Assembly: GCA_023212725.1 (NCBI GenBank)
Contig: JALBYF010000018.1
Span: 62,001 to 126,000 of the forward strand
Reading direction: 5' to 3'
DNA: 64,000 bases
DNA from: Tranzscheliella williamsii
Taxonomy: Eukaryota > Basidiomycota > Ustilaginomycetes > Ustilaginales > Ustilaginaceae
Shown here: one piece after another, positions 18,999-30,198 of the stretch
Layout: each line of letters opens with the position of its first letter
Numbering within the stretch: position 1 is the stretch's first letter
Translations under genes and position numbers: made by a program
Notes under the pieces: model-generated
Seen by the model: the letters and a program-made list of their open reading frames with translations, nothing else
Told to the model about the DNA's origin: nothing
The model's database searches: none

Positions 18999-19886
18999 AT
19001 GGCAGCGGCTAGCGCGCAAGAAGAAGCGGGCGAGCACTTCCGTATGCAGGCGCCCAGATCCGATCATGGCGGCTGGTTCGAGACCACGGTGCAAAAGCTC
19101 GGCTCGTACGCGCATACCAGCACCCCCGCATACTCACTTGCTGTGCTCTTCGCAGCGTCAACGCCCTTCGGATTCTCATCACCCGCGCAAGCAGCCGCCG
19201 AGGCAGCTGTGAAGTTGCAGCAGCAGCGGGAGCTTGCCAGTGCATCGCCGGCCAGCACTGCCCGCGGCAATTCTGGTCTTGTGGCTCGCATCGTCGCAAA
19301 CGCCCAGGCTCAGAAGGTGGCCGCAACCAAAGTCAGTGCACCGACACGAGCTCTGCCACCTTTCTGGCAGTTGGCTTTTTTCGCTTCCGCATTCGCCACT
19401 GGTGGATACATCATTGACCAAGGGGATGCTTTGAACGGGAGTGGAGTCGTCACAGCGTGGTCCCTCACCTACTTTCTTTTTAGAACGATGCCTACGTTTC
19501 GCCAACTTCCTCAGCACCCTCTAGCCCTAGCGCTCTCGGCCGGGGTGGTATCAGTTGGTCTCGGGATCCACGGGAGCCACTACTTTGATCGGGCAAGCTG
19601 GAGCGGCGCTATCCCTGCCTTAACGCAGTACGATCGGCATCTGGACGAGACGGGCGTGAAGGGTAAACCGAAAAGTATCTCCTACGATCGCGTGGGTAGG
19701 GAAAACTCGGCATTCACCAGCATCTTCGACGGCCCTTCTGTTACGCCAACGTCGGCATTATCCGAAGACCAAGCGCGAGAGACATCCGTACCGGCCCCAC
19801 AGGACCGTTACACGCTGTCTGGTGACAGTCGGCATAGGAACAACGACGAGGCACGCAGCATGGCATATAAGCAACGGCAAGCCTAG
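18999..19886 (+). CDS. AIM19: Aim19-like mitochondrial membrane protein
   Basis: The 295-aa product aligns by eye with the fungal Aim19 family (altered inheritance of mitochondria 19). An N-terminal TPAYSLAVLFAASTPFGFSSPAQ segment is followed, after a low-complexity Gln/Ala-rich insert, by a hydrophobic block FWQLAFFASAFATGGYIIDQGD, then GSGVVTAWSLTYF and a last helix near PLALALSAGVVSVGLGIHGSHYF. Family members are small predicted mitochondrial membrane proteins of unresolved biochemical role; yeast mutants show altered mitochondrial DNA inheritance. I placed the start at the ATG at 18999 (MAAASAQEEAG). The in-frame ATG at 18744 would add 85 residues with no resemblance to the family. The C-terminal 80 residues are hydrophilic and not shared with the short yeast protein. 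The family call is probable, not certain. Confidence 0.65.
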   Translation: MAAASAQEEAGEHFRMQAPRSDHGGWFETTVQKLGSYAHTSTPAYSLAVLFAASTPFGFSSPAQAAAEAAVKLQQQRELASASPASTARGNSGLVARIVANAQAQKVAATKVSAPTRALPPFWQLAFFASAFATGGYIIDQGDALNGSGVVTAWSLTYFLFRTMPTFRQLPQHPLALALSAGVVSVGLGIHGSHYFDRASWSGAIPALTQYDRHLDETGVKGKPKSISYDRVGRENSAFTSIFDGPSVTPTSALSEDQARETSVPAPQDRYTLSGDSRHRNNDEARSMAYKQRQA

Positions 19887-21841
19887 ATCTGCTCAGAGAG
19901 TACCTAGCTTGAGTCAATATACCCTAACCACATGGGCATTTGCAGAGCGTCAGTACGAATGCGCTCGCCATATAATTCCGTAGCAGGGCACGGAAGGTGA
20001 CCGGCGATCTGGCTGCGCAACAGAAGCGTCTGATGAAACCGGCAAGCAAAGGTCTCCAGAAAGGCGACTGCGATGTGACGGCAGCCATCCGGAAGATTGC
20101 GAAGTTTTACGCTGTCAAGAACGAGAGGAGTACAATTATACCCTCATCAGGGCACGGCGCAGAGCACGGCGCATGTACCCCACACAACAGCCGAACGCGG
20201 CATTGGTCCAACCCCGATGTGTAATACAGTAATGGACCTGCGTCGACCGGCATGGGCATCACGATTGCATGGCGACCAGATAAGGGGAAGGCTGCTGCCA
20301 TTCGGTTTTTACTCATGACGGAGCCCGTCAAAGCCGTTTGGAAGAAGGTCGCGTGGCTGAGACGGTCGCGGCCTGGCGTGCGTGCCTGTACGCCTTCGGC
20401 TGCTGTATCGGGACAGGACACACATTAGCGCCTGGGTTGGAATCGCTGGCTTGACCGGAATGGACAGCACCGGCCTGGCCCTGTCGAGCTGATAAGCGTA
20501 AGCGCCAGGTCAGAGGCGTGGAGCAGGAACACTTGACCTGCAGCGTAGGACGGAAGCGAAGCCGAGATTCCCGCCACCGACCCCACCGCTAAGAGTGTAC
20601 AGCACCTAGTGTGCCGAACTTTCAAACGCGGCAGGAGTGTGAGTGTAGATGTCTATCAAGTCGCAGTCACAAGTTGGCTGGATCTCCTTTGCCTCGCGAA
20701 CCTACGGCTGCTTGCCGTGACATGATAGGTCCGCGGAGGCATAACGGGGTAAAGTCATGAATTTCAGCGCGCGCTGATCCAGACAGCCAATCACAATCGT
20801 TCGCAATTATACAAAGTTATGTGTTATGGTCGACATGATTTGTTCGAAAGCGCGCCCAAGTGAGCGGCTTTAGAAATGCGGCAAAGTTGTTTCGGAACAG
20901 CGACCGCCGGCTGCATCGTGTCTGAGTTGCAAAATTTTCCCTAAAAGGCTATTCAACCCGCATATTCACATTTGCGAAGGCCTCTGCTCACTGTCCCAGC
21001 GCATATACCAAAGTTTGCATTGATCACAAATCAATTCCCCAACGCAAGAACGCGAATTGATTCGCTGCTTTCGCCGAACGACCAAGTAGGAGGCCTACGC
21101 TCCTGCGTTTGGAGCTCTATTAGTTTACCTGCGTTATCAAGCCTATGAACGCTCCTGAACGTCGCCTACCCTTGGCTTTGGTGCCTGTGCTGCTTTCGAG
21201 CCGCGGCCACTTTCTTCGCTTACTACTGCTGTTCTCCGTGGTTGCCTACGGCACTCGCTAAGGAGCGGTTTTACTGCACGACGGAGACAGCTCCAATCCT
21301 TCTGCGCTTGGGGCCGCGATCTGGCATTGTCCACCACTCGCTTCTGCCTCATTTGATTCATTACGGCCGACCGCGGAAGCTCTGTCCTCGGCGCTACGCT
21401 TGTACAAGTACAGTCACATGGTCCTTTCCTTGCCCAAGACAGGCTAGCTTCGGCTTGTACACCGGTTCCAGCAAAGCCGTAGCCCTACCGCACGCGATTG
21501 CCTTATCTCCCCCTCCCCACCGCGTTCCGTGAGTGGTCGCTTCCTGTGCGTTCCTGGCTCGCACCGCGTTTTTTCCTGAGTGCTTCTGCTGGTCTTCCCC
21601 ATTGCCTGTACTGCGCGAAAGAGTATAAAGCGATGCAATACCGCGCCTCGTCGTCAGATTGAATGCCCCAAGTCGTGACCCCTCCTGGTTGTTCTTCTTC
21701 TCCGTCTTTAGATAGGTTCAGCTGTCGGTCCCCATTCCCTTCCAGTCAGCTGCCGGTTTCTCATCGTCTGTTTGAGATCTCGTGCTTTCTTGCAGCTTTT
21801 TTGACGCGGCCTTTCACTTCCTTGATTTCATCCGTCCCGCG
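19887..21841. promoter_or_regulatory. Upstream region of AAAP transporter
   Basis: This 1.95-kb interval separates the AIM19-like stop from the transporter ATG. A consensus TATAAA lies at 21624-21629, about 213 bp before the ATG. The leader after it is pyrimidine-rich (TTCTTCTTCTCCGTC near 21690). No gene is supported in the remaining part. Confidence 0.45.
21624..21629 (+). promoter_or_regulatory. Candidate TATA box of AAAP transporter
   Basis: A perfect TATAAA within GAGTATAAAGCG lies about 213 bp upstream of the ATG at 21842, on the coding strand. The distance allows a leader of roughly 150-180 nt. Confidence 0.45.
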
Positions 21842-23683
21842 ATGTCGTTTCTAAAAAAGAGCTGGCTGACCGGCGGGTCGCAAGAGAAGACGGAGGAACC
21901 TCATCAAATAGCGATGCCTGGACAGGGCGTTCCTGGTTCACAGCCTGTCCCGGCTCACTACGACCAGCCCATTCGCACAGGAATCTCGCTGGAAGAGTAC
22001 ATGTTCTACGCCCGCATCCAGCGTGAGCAGGAGAAGCTTTACGGCGCTGCTGGCATTGCGATTGAAGCCGATGCACCCGCTTCCACTTACGCCCCTTACG
22101 ATGAGAGCAAAGGAGGCTCCGACGAAAAGGTCAATGCTGCTGGCGCTTCCAAACCCATGGTGAACAACATCGATGCTTCCGCATTCGACCAGCTGGAAGG
22201 ATTGTCTGACATCGAGAAGGAGCGCTCCAACGCCCACCGCGGACTCAAGACGGCTACTTGGCTCGCCATCTTTTATCTTATCACCACCGATATTCTCGGT
22301 CCTTACGGTGCGCCTTACGCTATGTCGCAAAATGGCTGGGTCACTGGCAACGTCCTTTACGTTGTGATGGGCTTCGCTGCTTTTGTTGCTGGTCTAGCTT
22401 TGTCGAAGCTCTTCCTTGCTACCGATTCAGCTCGGTATCCAGTGAAAACATTTGGAGACCTGGGAGAAAGGATCGTCGGTTACCCCATCCGATACCTTTT
22501 CAACCTTCTACAGACACTTCAGCTCATCATTAACGTCGGTTTGCTCTGCCTCACCAACGGCCAGGCACTTAGCCAGGTGATTAGTGGAGCGCCCGGAAAC
22601 GCGCACCTTTGCTTCTCAGTCTGCGTCGTCCTCTTTTCCCTGGTCGGCATGGTTTTTGCACAAGTCCAGACCTTCAAAGGGCTCGGCTACGCTGCCAGCA
22701 CCGCCGTATACCAGAACTTGATCATCGTCATCGTGAGTATGATCGCGATTGGCATATATGGACCTTACATCTATGGAGCGCAGCAGTCGTATGGAACCGA
22801 CTATCCGTACAACAACCAGCCTGTCATGACCGCAGCTTTCGTATCTTACCCGATTGCCACAAAGATCAACGGTATCATGAACATGGTTTTCGCCTACGGA
22901 GGCGCTATGATTTTCCCCGAACTGATGAGCGAAATGCGACGACCCATGGATTTCTGGAAGGGCATGGTGTGCGCCCAGCTTTTCATTTGCACCATCTATC
23001 TGGTCTATGCCAACGTGGTCTACGCCTTCCAGGGCCAGTACGTCCTCGGTCAGTCGTACAACGGCATCGCCAAGTATTCCTTCCAGACGGTGTGCAACAT
23101 TCTGGCGATTCTCTCTGGTACCATCGCAGCTGCCCTTTATGGCAATGTCGGCCTCAAGGTCGTCTACGTTAACACGGTCGAGATCCTCTTCAAGGGTCCC
23201 GCCTTCAATTCTCGTAAGGGAAAACCCATTTGGGCGGCTGTGTCAGTGGTCTACTGGGCGCTTGCTTTTGTCATCGCCTCGTCCGTTCCCCAGGTCCAGA
23301 CCATTTCGGGACTGATTGCGGCAATTGCCATCATGAACTTCAGCTACTCGTTCCCCTTCATGCTGGTGCTGATCTACTACATCAAGAACGATGCTATGGA
23401 AGGCGACACGCCTTACACTCCCGGCCAGCCTGCTGTGCGGCAGGACACCTGGCGCCAGTGGTCACGCTGGCAGAGAGGACTGTTTGGCGGCCTATACCAC
23501 GTCTCCCTGGGCTCCACCCGCATCGCCATCCCCGGTATCTTGGTCAAGGCTCTCCTTCTTGTCGTGACCCTTGGCTCGTATACCCTCTCCGGCCTGGGAA
23601 TGTATGGCTCTGGCGAGTCGATCAAGGAAGTCTTCGAGTCCACCGCAGCTGCCACCTCGTTCGGCTGCGCGGCGCCCGTGTAG
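21842..23683 (+). CDS. AAAP-family amino-acid transporter
   Basis: This 613-aa single-exon protein has a hydrophilic N-terminus of about 130 residues and then about 11 hydrophobic segments. It begins the conserved core with AHRGLKTATWLAIFYLITTDILGPYGAPYA, characteristic of fungal Aa_trans (AAAP/SLC32-36-38) transporters related to the Neurospora neutral amino-acid permease Mtr. Internal features such as KTFGDLGERIVGYP, MNMVFAYGGAMIFPELMSEMRRPMDF and FKGPAFNSRKGKPIWA are typical of that fungal subfamily. The expected role is proton-coupled neutral or aromatic amino-acid uptake at the plasma membrane; the substrate is not deducible. The start is ATG 21842 (MSFLKKSW). The in-frame upstream sequence to 21782 is unlike a protein N-terminus and includes the TATA-proximal leader. 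Confidence 0.87.
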   Translation: MSFLKKSWLTGGSQEKTEEPHQIAMPGQGVPGSQPVPAHYDQPIRTGISLEEYMFYARIQREQEKLYGAAGIAIEADAPASTYAPYDESKGGSDEKVNAAGASKPMVNNIDASAFDQLEGLSDIEKERSNAHRGLKTATWLAIFYLITTDILGPYGAPYAMSQNGWVTGNVLYVVMGFAAFVAGLALSKLFLATDSARYPVKTFGDLGERIVGYPIRYLFNLLQTLQLIINVGLLCLTNGQALSQVISGAPGNAHLCFSVCVVLFSLVGMVFAQVQTFKGLGYAASTAVYQNLIIVIVSMIAIGIYGPYIYGAQQSYGTDYPYNNQPVMTAAFVSYPIATKINGIMNMVFAYGGAMIFPELMSEMRRPMDFWKGMVCAQLFICTIYLVYANVVYAFQGQYVLGQSYNGIAKYSFQTVCNILAILSGTIAAALYGNVGLKVVYVNTVEILFKGPAFNSRKGKPIWAAVSVVYWALAFVIASSVPQVQTISGLIAAIAIMNFSYSFPFMLVLIYYIKNDAMEGDTPYTPGQPAVRQDTWRQWSRWQRGLFGGLYHVSLGSTRIAIPGILVKALLLVVTLGSYTLSGLGMYGSGESIKEVFESTAAATSFGCAAPV

Positions 23684-24593
23684 TTCTCATGCCACAATCA
23701 TCACCCGCGCTACACTATCCATACCCAACATCGTCCGTCATAGAAGGGTCTCGATCGTCAAACCATTCCTGGCTGGTCGGAAAAGCCAAGGGAGGAGCGC
23801 GACCGTTTCTGATCTCCCTTTCCTTGTTATCTATTCTTCATCACCTTGTGCCGGCCTTGTCTATCAGCATTTCTTTTCACGGCTTAGCAATATGATTTGG
23901 CAAAAGAAAACTGGCCACCAGCGTGTACTCCCAGCTGTAGTGCACATACCGTTGTATGCCTTCTCCAGGCTAGAGCTGTGCCCCTGTCCCGTAGACTGTG
24001 AAAGAGCCTTGTTTGGGCTGAGCTGCACCAGGCTGGGACTGCGAGCAGATCCTTGTAAGACCGCAGAAGCGTCCTGCGTTGCTGACCGACAGTGTCGAGC
24101 CCACGCGCAAGATAGACCACCGTCATGGGTCTGACTGACTGAGCTCGCTTTGGTAGGCCATCCAGCCGACAGCGGTATGTGGCGGCAGGCAGGAGGCGCT
24201 TATATTGTTAGATTCGATAAGTAGCCCAGCTTCGGCTTGGCATCGAGCCGTGCGCGTGTGAAGTTGAAATTGAGACTGAGACTCAGCCCGGATCTGACCC
24301 CTTGTGTCCATAGCGGAGCTCATATGGCCCAGCACCGCCCATACTGTCGTCAAAGGCCGCCTCATCACTTCCTCCTTCACTATTCCCTTTCTCACCATCA
24401 CCCTCTCTCGTTGCAATAGCATCGCTCCCTCGACTATTGCGCCCATCTGTCAAGGTAACTTTCGCTTTCTTTGTCACTGCTCGTTTTGCCGCCACAACAA
24501 TCGCGCCACTCTCTGATCTGTTCACCAGTACATCTGAAGGCTATATAACTCGGCACTCTCAGCTCCTTGTGGTCCGCGGGAAGCGGCATCACC
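23684..24593. promoter_or_regulatory. BSD2-like upstream region
   Basis: This 910-bp interval lies between the transporter stop and the BSD2-like ATG. A TATATAA element at 24542-24548 lies about 50 bp before the ATG, so the leader is probably very short or the element is not the functional TATA. No other feature is recognised. Confidence 0.35.
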
Positions 24594-26531
24594 ATGGCTC
24601 GCTCAAATTCAGGGCCTCGGCCCCGGTCTCGCCGATCGTCGGAGCTCTTTGCAGCGTTCAACGACTCAGGCGAGCATGAGCTGCCCGGCTATAATGTGCT
24701 CAACTCTGCCCCTGCCCCCACCACAGCACAGCCACTAAGCGGGACCGCAAGCTCCACGAACGCTCGTCTATCCTCCGAAATCTTCTTTGATGCCGGTGAC
24801 GCCTTGCCAGAAGAGCAGACCTTCTCTTCTACATCAGACGTACAGGACCCGCTCGGCGCCAATGATACACGTAACACCAACGTACAACCCCTGTCACCCG
24901 GCAGCGGTTCACATAGACCACCTCCTGTTTTCGGGTCGGCGAATCGTGCTACAACAGCTTACGACTTCGAGCGGCCTGAATACTTTCCCACGACCACTAG
25001 ACGCCCACCATCGTTATCTCATAGCGATCCCGCTGGCTACGACCCCGCAGCTGGAGCCGCGTACTCCGTTCCTGATGCAGACGACTCTGCCGATCATCAG
25101 GCCCTAGAGATGAATTTTGACCCCGCGAGTTCTTCCACGAATCTCAATCGAGGCATCAATAACGGATACAGCCGCGTCTCGACCTCCGGGGACGGGGCGC
25201 CGCCACGCACCAACGAGCTCTCCCGCAGCGATCGCATCCGCTTTCTTCTAGGTCGCTTTGGAAGCTTTGTGGGCATGGGTATCCCAGGAGCTAGGTATGC
25301 AGCTCTAACGCAAAACGCTGGCTCCGCCGCGGGACGTGGTGTCCATCGACCTCGCGTTGTTGGCGGCGGTAACGGCCAGGACGGAGTATTTGCCAACCTG
25401 AGTGCAAAGCCAGAACGTCGCCGTAGAGGTCATGGCGCCGGCGGTACGGACGATAGGGGCGAAGATGACGATTTGGAAGAAAACGTTCAGCCGCCGACGT
25501 ACGAGATTGCTGCTGCCGATGCCGTGCCTCAGTATTGGGAGACCACAATCCTGGGCGGAGGAGTGCATCCCCTTGCCAACGGGCTCGGCTGGACTCCCGG
25601 CGGAGCCCATGTGGGTGCTATCGAAGACCTCATTGTCGAGGGGCTCCCCCTCGGCAATTTCTTCGGCTTTGCATGGAATCTGCTCGTCTCCATGACTTTC
25701 CAATTTGTGGGCTTCTTGCTTACCTATCTTCTCCACACCACTCACGCAGCCCGGTGCGGCAGTCGTGCCGGTCTCGGAATAACGCTGATACAGTATGGCT
25801 TCTACCTGCGTACCAAAGTCAGTGAGGTCAGCGATGGGAATGCAGGGAACGACATCTTTGCAAGCAGCGGCGGATGGCTCGACGACAGCCAGGATGCCAG
25901 TGTCGACATCCGGCGTAGGGCAGGGCAGCCAGCCCCCGAAGGCGCGACCACGCTGGCCGACCTATTCGCCGCGCAAGCCGACGGCGTGCCAGTTAGCACC
26001 GGAGATCAGAATTTTACGGATTCGATGAGCCAGTCGACGGAGTGGCTGGCCTACGTACTGATGGTCTTGGGCTGGTTCATCGTGCTCTCGAGTATGCTCA
26101 GCTACTGGCGGATCTACCGGTGGGGAAGGTCGCTTGTCAATGCTGCTCGACGAGACCAAGACAACGCAGAAGGTGCCGCGAGCGGGGTCGAGGCTACAAC
26201 TCAGGCCAGCGCGGCCGATGGTGACGGCGCTAGCCCCGCCCCGGTTGGTTTCATTTCGCGGTTTCGGTCTGTTATGAGTGCGGGCCGGCGAGGCAACGGT
26301 GCCGGAGCCGGGAGCGGCGAAGACTGGCTCGTCTTTCCGGGCCTCGGCCACCGCCTGGGCGCTGCACGGCAAGCTGCCGGGCGCAGATCCACACGTACAG
26401 AGAGCTACCATCACCCGACGAGCATCGACGATTTGGAAGACGAGGACGGCTTGGACACACACGATGCCCGCTTGATACCGTCCGAACGAAGGTTATTGCA
26501 TAGTATGCGACGTTCCGGGCTTTTGGGCTGA
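24594..26531 (+). CDS. BSD2: Bsd2/Ndfip-like Rsp5 adaptor protein
   Basis: The 645-aa product matches the fungal Bsd2 family, related to metazoan Ndfip1/2. These endomembrane adaptors recruit the HECT ubiquitin ligase Rsp5 to sort cargo such as metal transporters for vacuolar degradation. A PPTY motif at residues 300-303, the type bound by Rsp5 WW domains, precedes the core. The core comprises YWETTILGGG, then EDLIVEGLPLGNFFGFAWNLLVS, TM segments through FLLTYLLHTTHAARCGSRAGLGITLIQYGFY, and a final TM LAYVLMVLGWFIVLSSML. The unusually long 300-residue N-terminus is Ser/Pro-rich and disordered. A poorly conserved 90-residue loop separates TM2 from TM3, and the C-terminus is Gly/Ala/Arg-rich. 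The start is the ATG in ACCATGGC context at 24594. Confidence 0.87.
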   Translation: MARSNSGPRPRSRRSSELFAAFNDSGEHELPGYNVLNSAPAPTTAQPLSGTASSTNARLSSEIFFDAGDALPEEQTFSSTSDVQDPLGANDTRNTNVQPLSPGSGSHRPPPVFGSANRATTAYDFERPEYFPTTTRRPPSLSHSDPAGYDPAAGAAYSVPDADDSADHQALEMNFDPASSSTNLNRGINNGYSRVSTSGDGAPPRTNELSRSDRIRFLLGRFGSFVGMGIPGARYAALTQNAGSAAGRGVHRPRVVGGGNGQDGVFANLSAKPERRRRGHGAGGTDDRGEDDDLEENVQPPTYEIAAADAVPQYWETTILGGGVHPLANGLGWTPGGAHVGAIEDLIVEGLPLGNFFGFAWNLLVSMTFQFVGFLLTYLLHTTHAARCGSRAGLGITLIQYGFYLRTKVSEVSDGNAGNDIFASSGGWLDDSQDASVDIRRRAGQPAPEGATTLADLFAAQADGVPVSTGDQNFTDSMSQSTEWLAYVLMVLGWFIVLSSMLSYWRIYRWGRSLVNAARRDQDNAEGAASGVEATTQASAADGDGASPAPVGFISRFRSVMSAGRRGNGAGAGSGEDWLVFPGLGHRLGAARQAAGRRSTRTESYHHPTSIDDLEDEDGLDTHDARLIPSERRLLHSMRRSGLLG

Positions 26532-26985
26532 GCGACTCGCAACACCCAGCTTTACCCCTGCCGCCAATCCACCGCGGATGGTTGCCTAGATGACTAGAGT
26601 TAGCCCGCTCCGGCTGTATAGATAGGGCGCTACTTTCCTTATTGCCGCTGTTGTGCGGCCTAGCAAATACTCAGAGATCACACTCGTATGTGCCGCTGAT
26701 CTATGCTCTCCCGCCGCGACGGTTGGTGCAATAGGAGCATCGGCCGCTTAATTGACGATTCTTATTGCGTGCTGTGTAAGAAGTGTGAAGCCAACAGGTC
26801 GACGCTGAAAATCGTCTTTGCGCCGCGTAGCGGCTGTCGACTGCACAACACACGAGCAGTACGCTTCAACGGTATCAATTACGCTAGTACTGGTCAAGAT
26901 TCGGCATCATTCAGCTTCGCATTCAGCTTCGGGAGAGTTCAGAGAGGGCTACGAGCTTGTTCAGCGAGCTCGTTAGGGGTTACGA
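26532..26985. other. Convergent 3' intergenic region BSD2-like / peroxygenase
   Basis: These 454 bp lie between convergent stop codons. They hold a short imperfect TTCAGCTTCGCATTCAGCTTCGG duplication near 26910-26935. No gene is supported. Confidence 0.45.
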
Positions 26986-28470
26986 TCAAGGGTTGGGGGA
27001 GTTGGCGCGGCTCTGGTCGGTGAGGCCTGCAGTGAGGCCCGGGAACTGGCCGGCGAAGGACTGGAGGGGCTTGGCTGTGGCGGCGAAGTCGCCGCAGGCG
27101 CCGAAGGTGGCGGTGAGGACGGGGGCGAAGGTGTTTGCGACAAAGTTGTCCATCACCGCACGCTGGGCGGGGGCAAAGTTGGAGAGGAAGGTGGGGGTGG
27201 TAGAGAGGAGCGCCTGGCTGAGGAAGCAGCCGAGCTTGCGCGGGTCGGCGGCGAATTCGGTGACTGCGGTCGCAGCGCCGCCGGTGAGGTCGCCGACATT
27301 GATGCCGGCGAAGCTGTTCACGGTGCCCGTGTTGCCGCCGACGGCGGATGTGCTTGGGTAGGCGGCGATCTGCTGTGTGACGGCGGTGAGAATGTCCACC
27401 ATCCCCCACTCGTTAAGCGGATGGCGCTTGTAGAACGGCGCTGGGATGCGCTCATGCCCGTACGTGTATTTGATCTCCCCCTGCGGGTCGCCCGTGTAGC
27501 TGAACCACGACATGAAGTTCTCCGGCGACAGATAGCCCTGCGGGAACTCTTCGGACTTGTTCGCCATCAGCGCAAAGACAAAATGGTGCGCCGCGGGGGT
27601 GAACGCGACGCCCGCATACGGTGGCGAAAAGTAGTTGGGGTTATTGGCGATCGAATACAGCTTGCGGCGGTGCTGATGCTCGGCGAGCGTACTCGGCGTA
27701 ATGCGGCCGTCGTCGGGGTACTTTTCGCGCGCCAGGTCGAGGAGCTGCTTGGCGAACTCCGGGTACGAGGCGCAGTTGTTGTTCGCTCCTGTGGGCTGCG
27801 AGAAGTCGCCGCGCGTGATGCTTGCATCGCCCTCGCTGCGCAGATGGCCCAGTCCGCAGATGCCCGCAGGCTTGCCCAGCAATGACTCCTGCACCGCCCC
27901 AAGCGTCGCCACCTTGGGCGAGTAGCCGCCGATCGACCACTTGCCGCTAATTGGGTCGCCGTTGAAGAACGACGTCGCCGTCTGCAGGAACAGCGTCGCG
28001 TCCTGCGACAATCCCATCGCCCGGTGGATGCCGTTGATCACATCGTCGCGGTTCACCACGCCGTCACGGCTGATAAATCCCTGCAGAATGCCACACAACG
28101 TCAGTAGGAGTATCTATTTGCGGCGACAAATATACGCAGGGCGACCTACGTGGTTGGCTAGCGCGTTGAGGCCCGCGCAGGGACCTCGCTCATCGCCAGG
28201 GCCCGGAGCCTGGAACGCATGCTCGCCCGTCAAGTCCACATGCTGCAGCTTGGCGTCGAACGTGTAGACCTTCGGGCTGCCAAAATCGTCCGGGAACTTG
28301 CCCAGCGGGGGCACACCCGCCCGCTTGGCGTAATCGGGAGTGAGGACACGCATCGCGTCGTCGACAGAAATACCCCGCTCCCTCATCTCTTTCAAGACCA
28401 TCACCGGCCAAGCCGCGGCCTGACCAACGAGCAGAACGGCAGCTGCGACAAAGGCGGCACTGAATCTCAT
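26986..28470 (-). CDS. Secreted heme-thiolate peroxidase/peroxygenase (chloroperoxidase family)
   Basis: The product belongs to the fungal chloroperoxidase/unspecific-peroxygenase superfamily. These secreted heme-thiolate enzymes use hydrogen peroxide to oxygenate organic substrates. Exons 28470-28150 and 28080-26986 join across a 69-nt intron (GTAGGT...TGCAG), giving 471 aa and the canonical junction ALANH|GFISRDG. A signal peptide covers residues 1-20. The proximal heme-ligand cysteine is Cys98 in GPCAGLNALANH. The acid-base/Mg motif EGD is at residues 190-192 in SEGDASITRGD. Downstream features such as NPNYFSPPYAG and FSYTGDP fit the long subfamily. The residue after the ligand Cys is Ala, where classic enzymes have Pro (PCP). 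The ATG at 28470 gives the best signal peptide; an in-frame candidate start at 28488 would add six residues. The C-terminal half is very G+C-rich. Confidence 0.88.
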
Positions 28471-30198
28471 GGCGCTGGGTAAGATCAAGATGGAGAGATG
28501 TGTTGGGATATGGATACCGTCCGTCTACCCCGCACAAGGCGGCCTACTCTTGTACCTTTCGAAGGCCTGCTGTCGGGGCATCCTTGCGGAGTAGTGGCTG
28601 CCTCGCGGCTTCGAAAACACAACATCGCCATACGGACGCTTACATTATGGCAGCGAAGGCGTAGCGGCTGGAGCGGTCTGCTCTACGGTTTCGGGTAGCC
28701 CATAACAAGGGATACAAGGCCTCGCGAACCAAAACAGTAAACACGCATCGCCACTGCCAAACAACGCAGAAGACAGCGAAAGCCTGCAAAACGGAGCGAA
28801 AGGTGGAAAACAGCTGATCCTGGTGTATGTTGCTCTTGGGTAGCGGTCACCACCCCTTGCTGTGCATTTAGTGACGGTGGCATCCCTCGTGAGACGGCGC
28901 AAAGTTACTCGGGCAGAAATGCCGCAGTGACAGGCTCGCTATTGCGGAGAAGGGGTGGGCAGATCGACCGAGCATCGGCCAACAAGTGCCTCGTTAGTCG
29001 GCAAGAGCTGGGTTCGGCCTTTGCACAAGCAAGGCTGACCCATCGATCCGGCCCCGCTAGTATTGAAGGATTCTGAATGCACGGCGCCTGATTGGATGCG
29101 GAATCAGATGGCGACGGACGGACGGCTGACGGCGTTTGCTCGACACACAGGGTGCGTAGGTCGGCGTTTATGCGTGGATGCTTCCTTGCTTGGCACGGCG
29201 GCTTAGCGGAAGCGCAGCGTCTGGTTTGCCCGCTGGTGGGAGCCGCCTGGGCTACGTCTGCGCGCAGTCAGTGCGGTGCGTCGTTGCGCTCGAAACGCAC
29301 GGCCTTGGCCGGGGCAAGCCCACTTCTCGCTCGCCACAATGCGGGGTGTTCCGCCCGAAGCGAGACTCCATTACCACTGCCGCCCGTCGTCGACGTCAGA
29401 GGCCGAAGGGCACAAAGCAACGCGCGCGAAGCTCCCTCAGCGGCAGCGCCCCAGCGGCTGCGCGGACCAGCATCGCGTAGCCGACTGCTGGAATCCCCTG
29501 CCGATCGACATGCCAGGACGGCAGTGACACCAACACCTGCCTCAGCGCATAATCGAACCATTTCGCCTTCCAAGCGAGATCTCACAGCACAGTGACACCC
29601 CCATTCGCCGCTGCCTCGCCAAAACATCCAGCCCACACTCGCGGCGCCGAGGTCACCCTCCTGGCACCCAGCATAAGGCAGGCGAATCTTACCAGTGCGG
29701 CTGACCGTGCAAGCAGGGTCTGGCATGAGTGGGGCCCCATGACTGACAGACTTGGCGGCGTGTGGGGTCCACAGCCACACTATGAGTATCAGCAGGCCTA
29801 ACATGCGCCTTGACAGCAAATTCGTGCGGTCCCGCGACAACGCTGATTGCGCACATCTGTATCGTCGGGCGAAAAACGGTGGCCGTGATCAGCCCAACTC
29901 CAGCACCTGCCGTAATCGCGACTCCTCGCGAGCGCCCATTTGGCAGGCAAAGTATGAAGACAGATGACAACCATGCTAACACCGTCCCGACCGCGGCTTG
30001 AAGCAGGCTTGCAAAGACTCAACGACTGAGGTGCGCTGTTAACCCATGGCAAACTCAGATCTCAGTGAATCACAATGCTCTGGCAGCATTGGTGATTCGG
30101 TTATCCTCTTCGGAGCCGAAAGACTCACACTCGCACTCATCATCTAGAAGCATTATCGCCTGTGCAAAGCGATCTGGGAGTGGCAGTCCATGTGAGGT
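28471..30198. promoter_or_regulatory. Peroxygenase upstream / YSC84-like 3' region
   Basis: This 1.73-kb interval contains overlapping open frames on both strands around 29090-29840. They begin at TTG codons, have Arg/Ala/Ser-rich translations and match no family, so I treat the stretch as non-coding. It includes the peroxygenase promoter. Confidence 0.4.

Noticed and set aside
29092..29840. Overlapping 167- and 190-codon frames on opposite strands between the peroxygenase and YSC84-like genes
   Set aside because: Both begin at TTG codons, overlap each other, and have compositions typical of random G+C-rich DNA. No motif is recognised.
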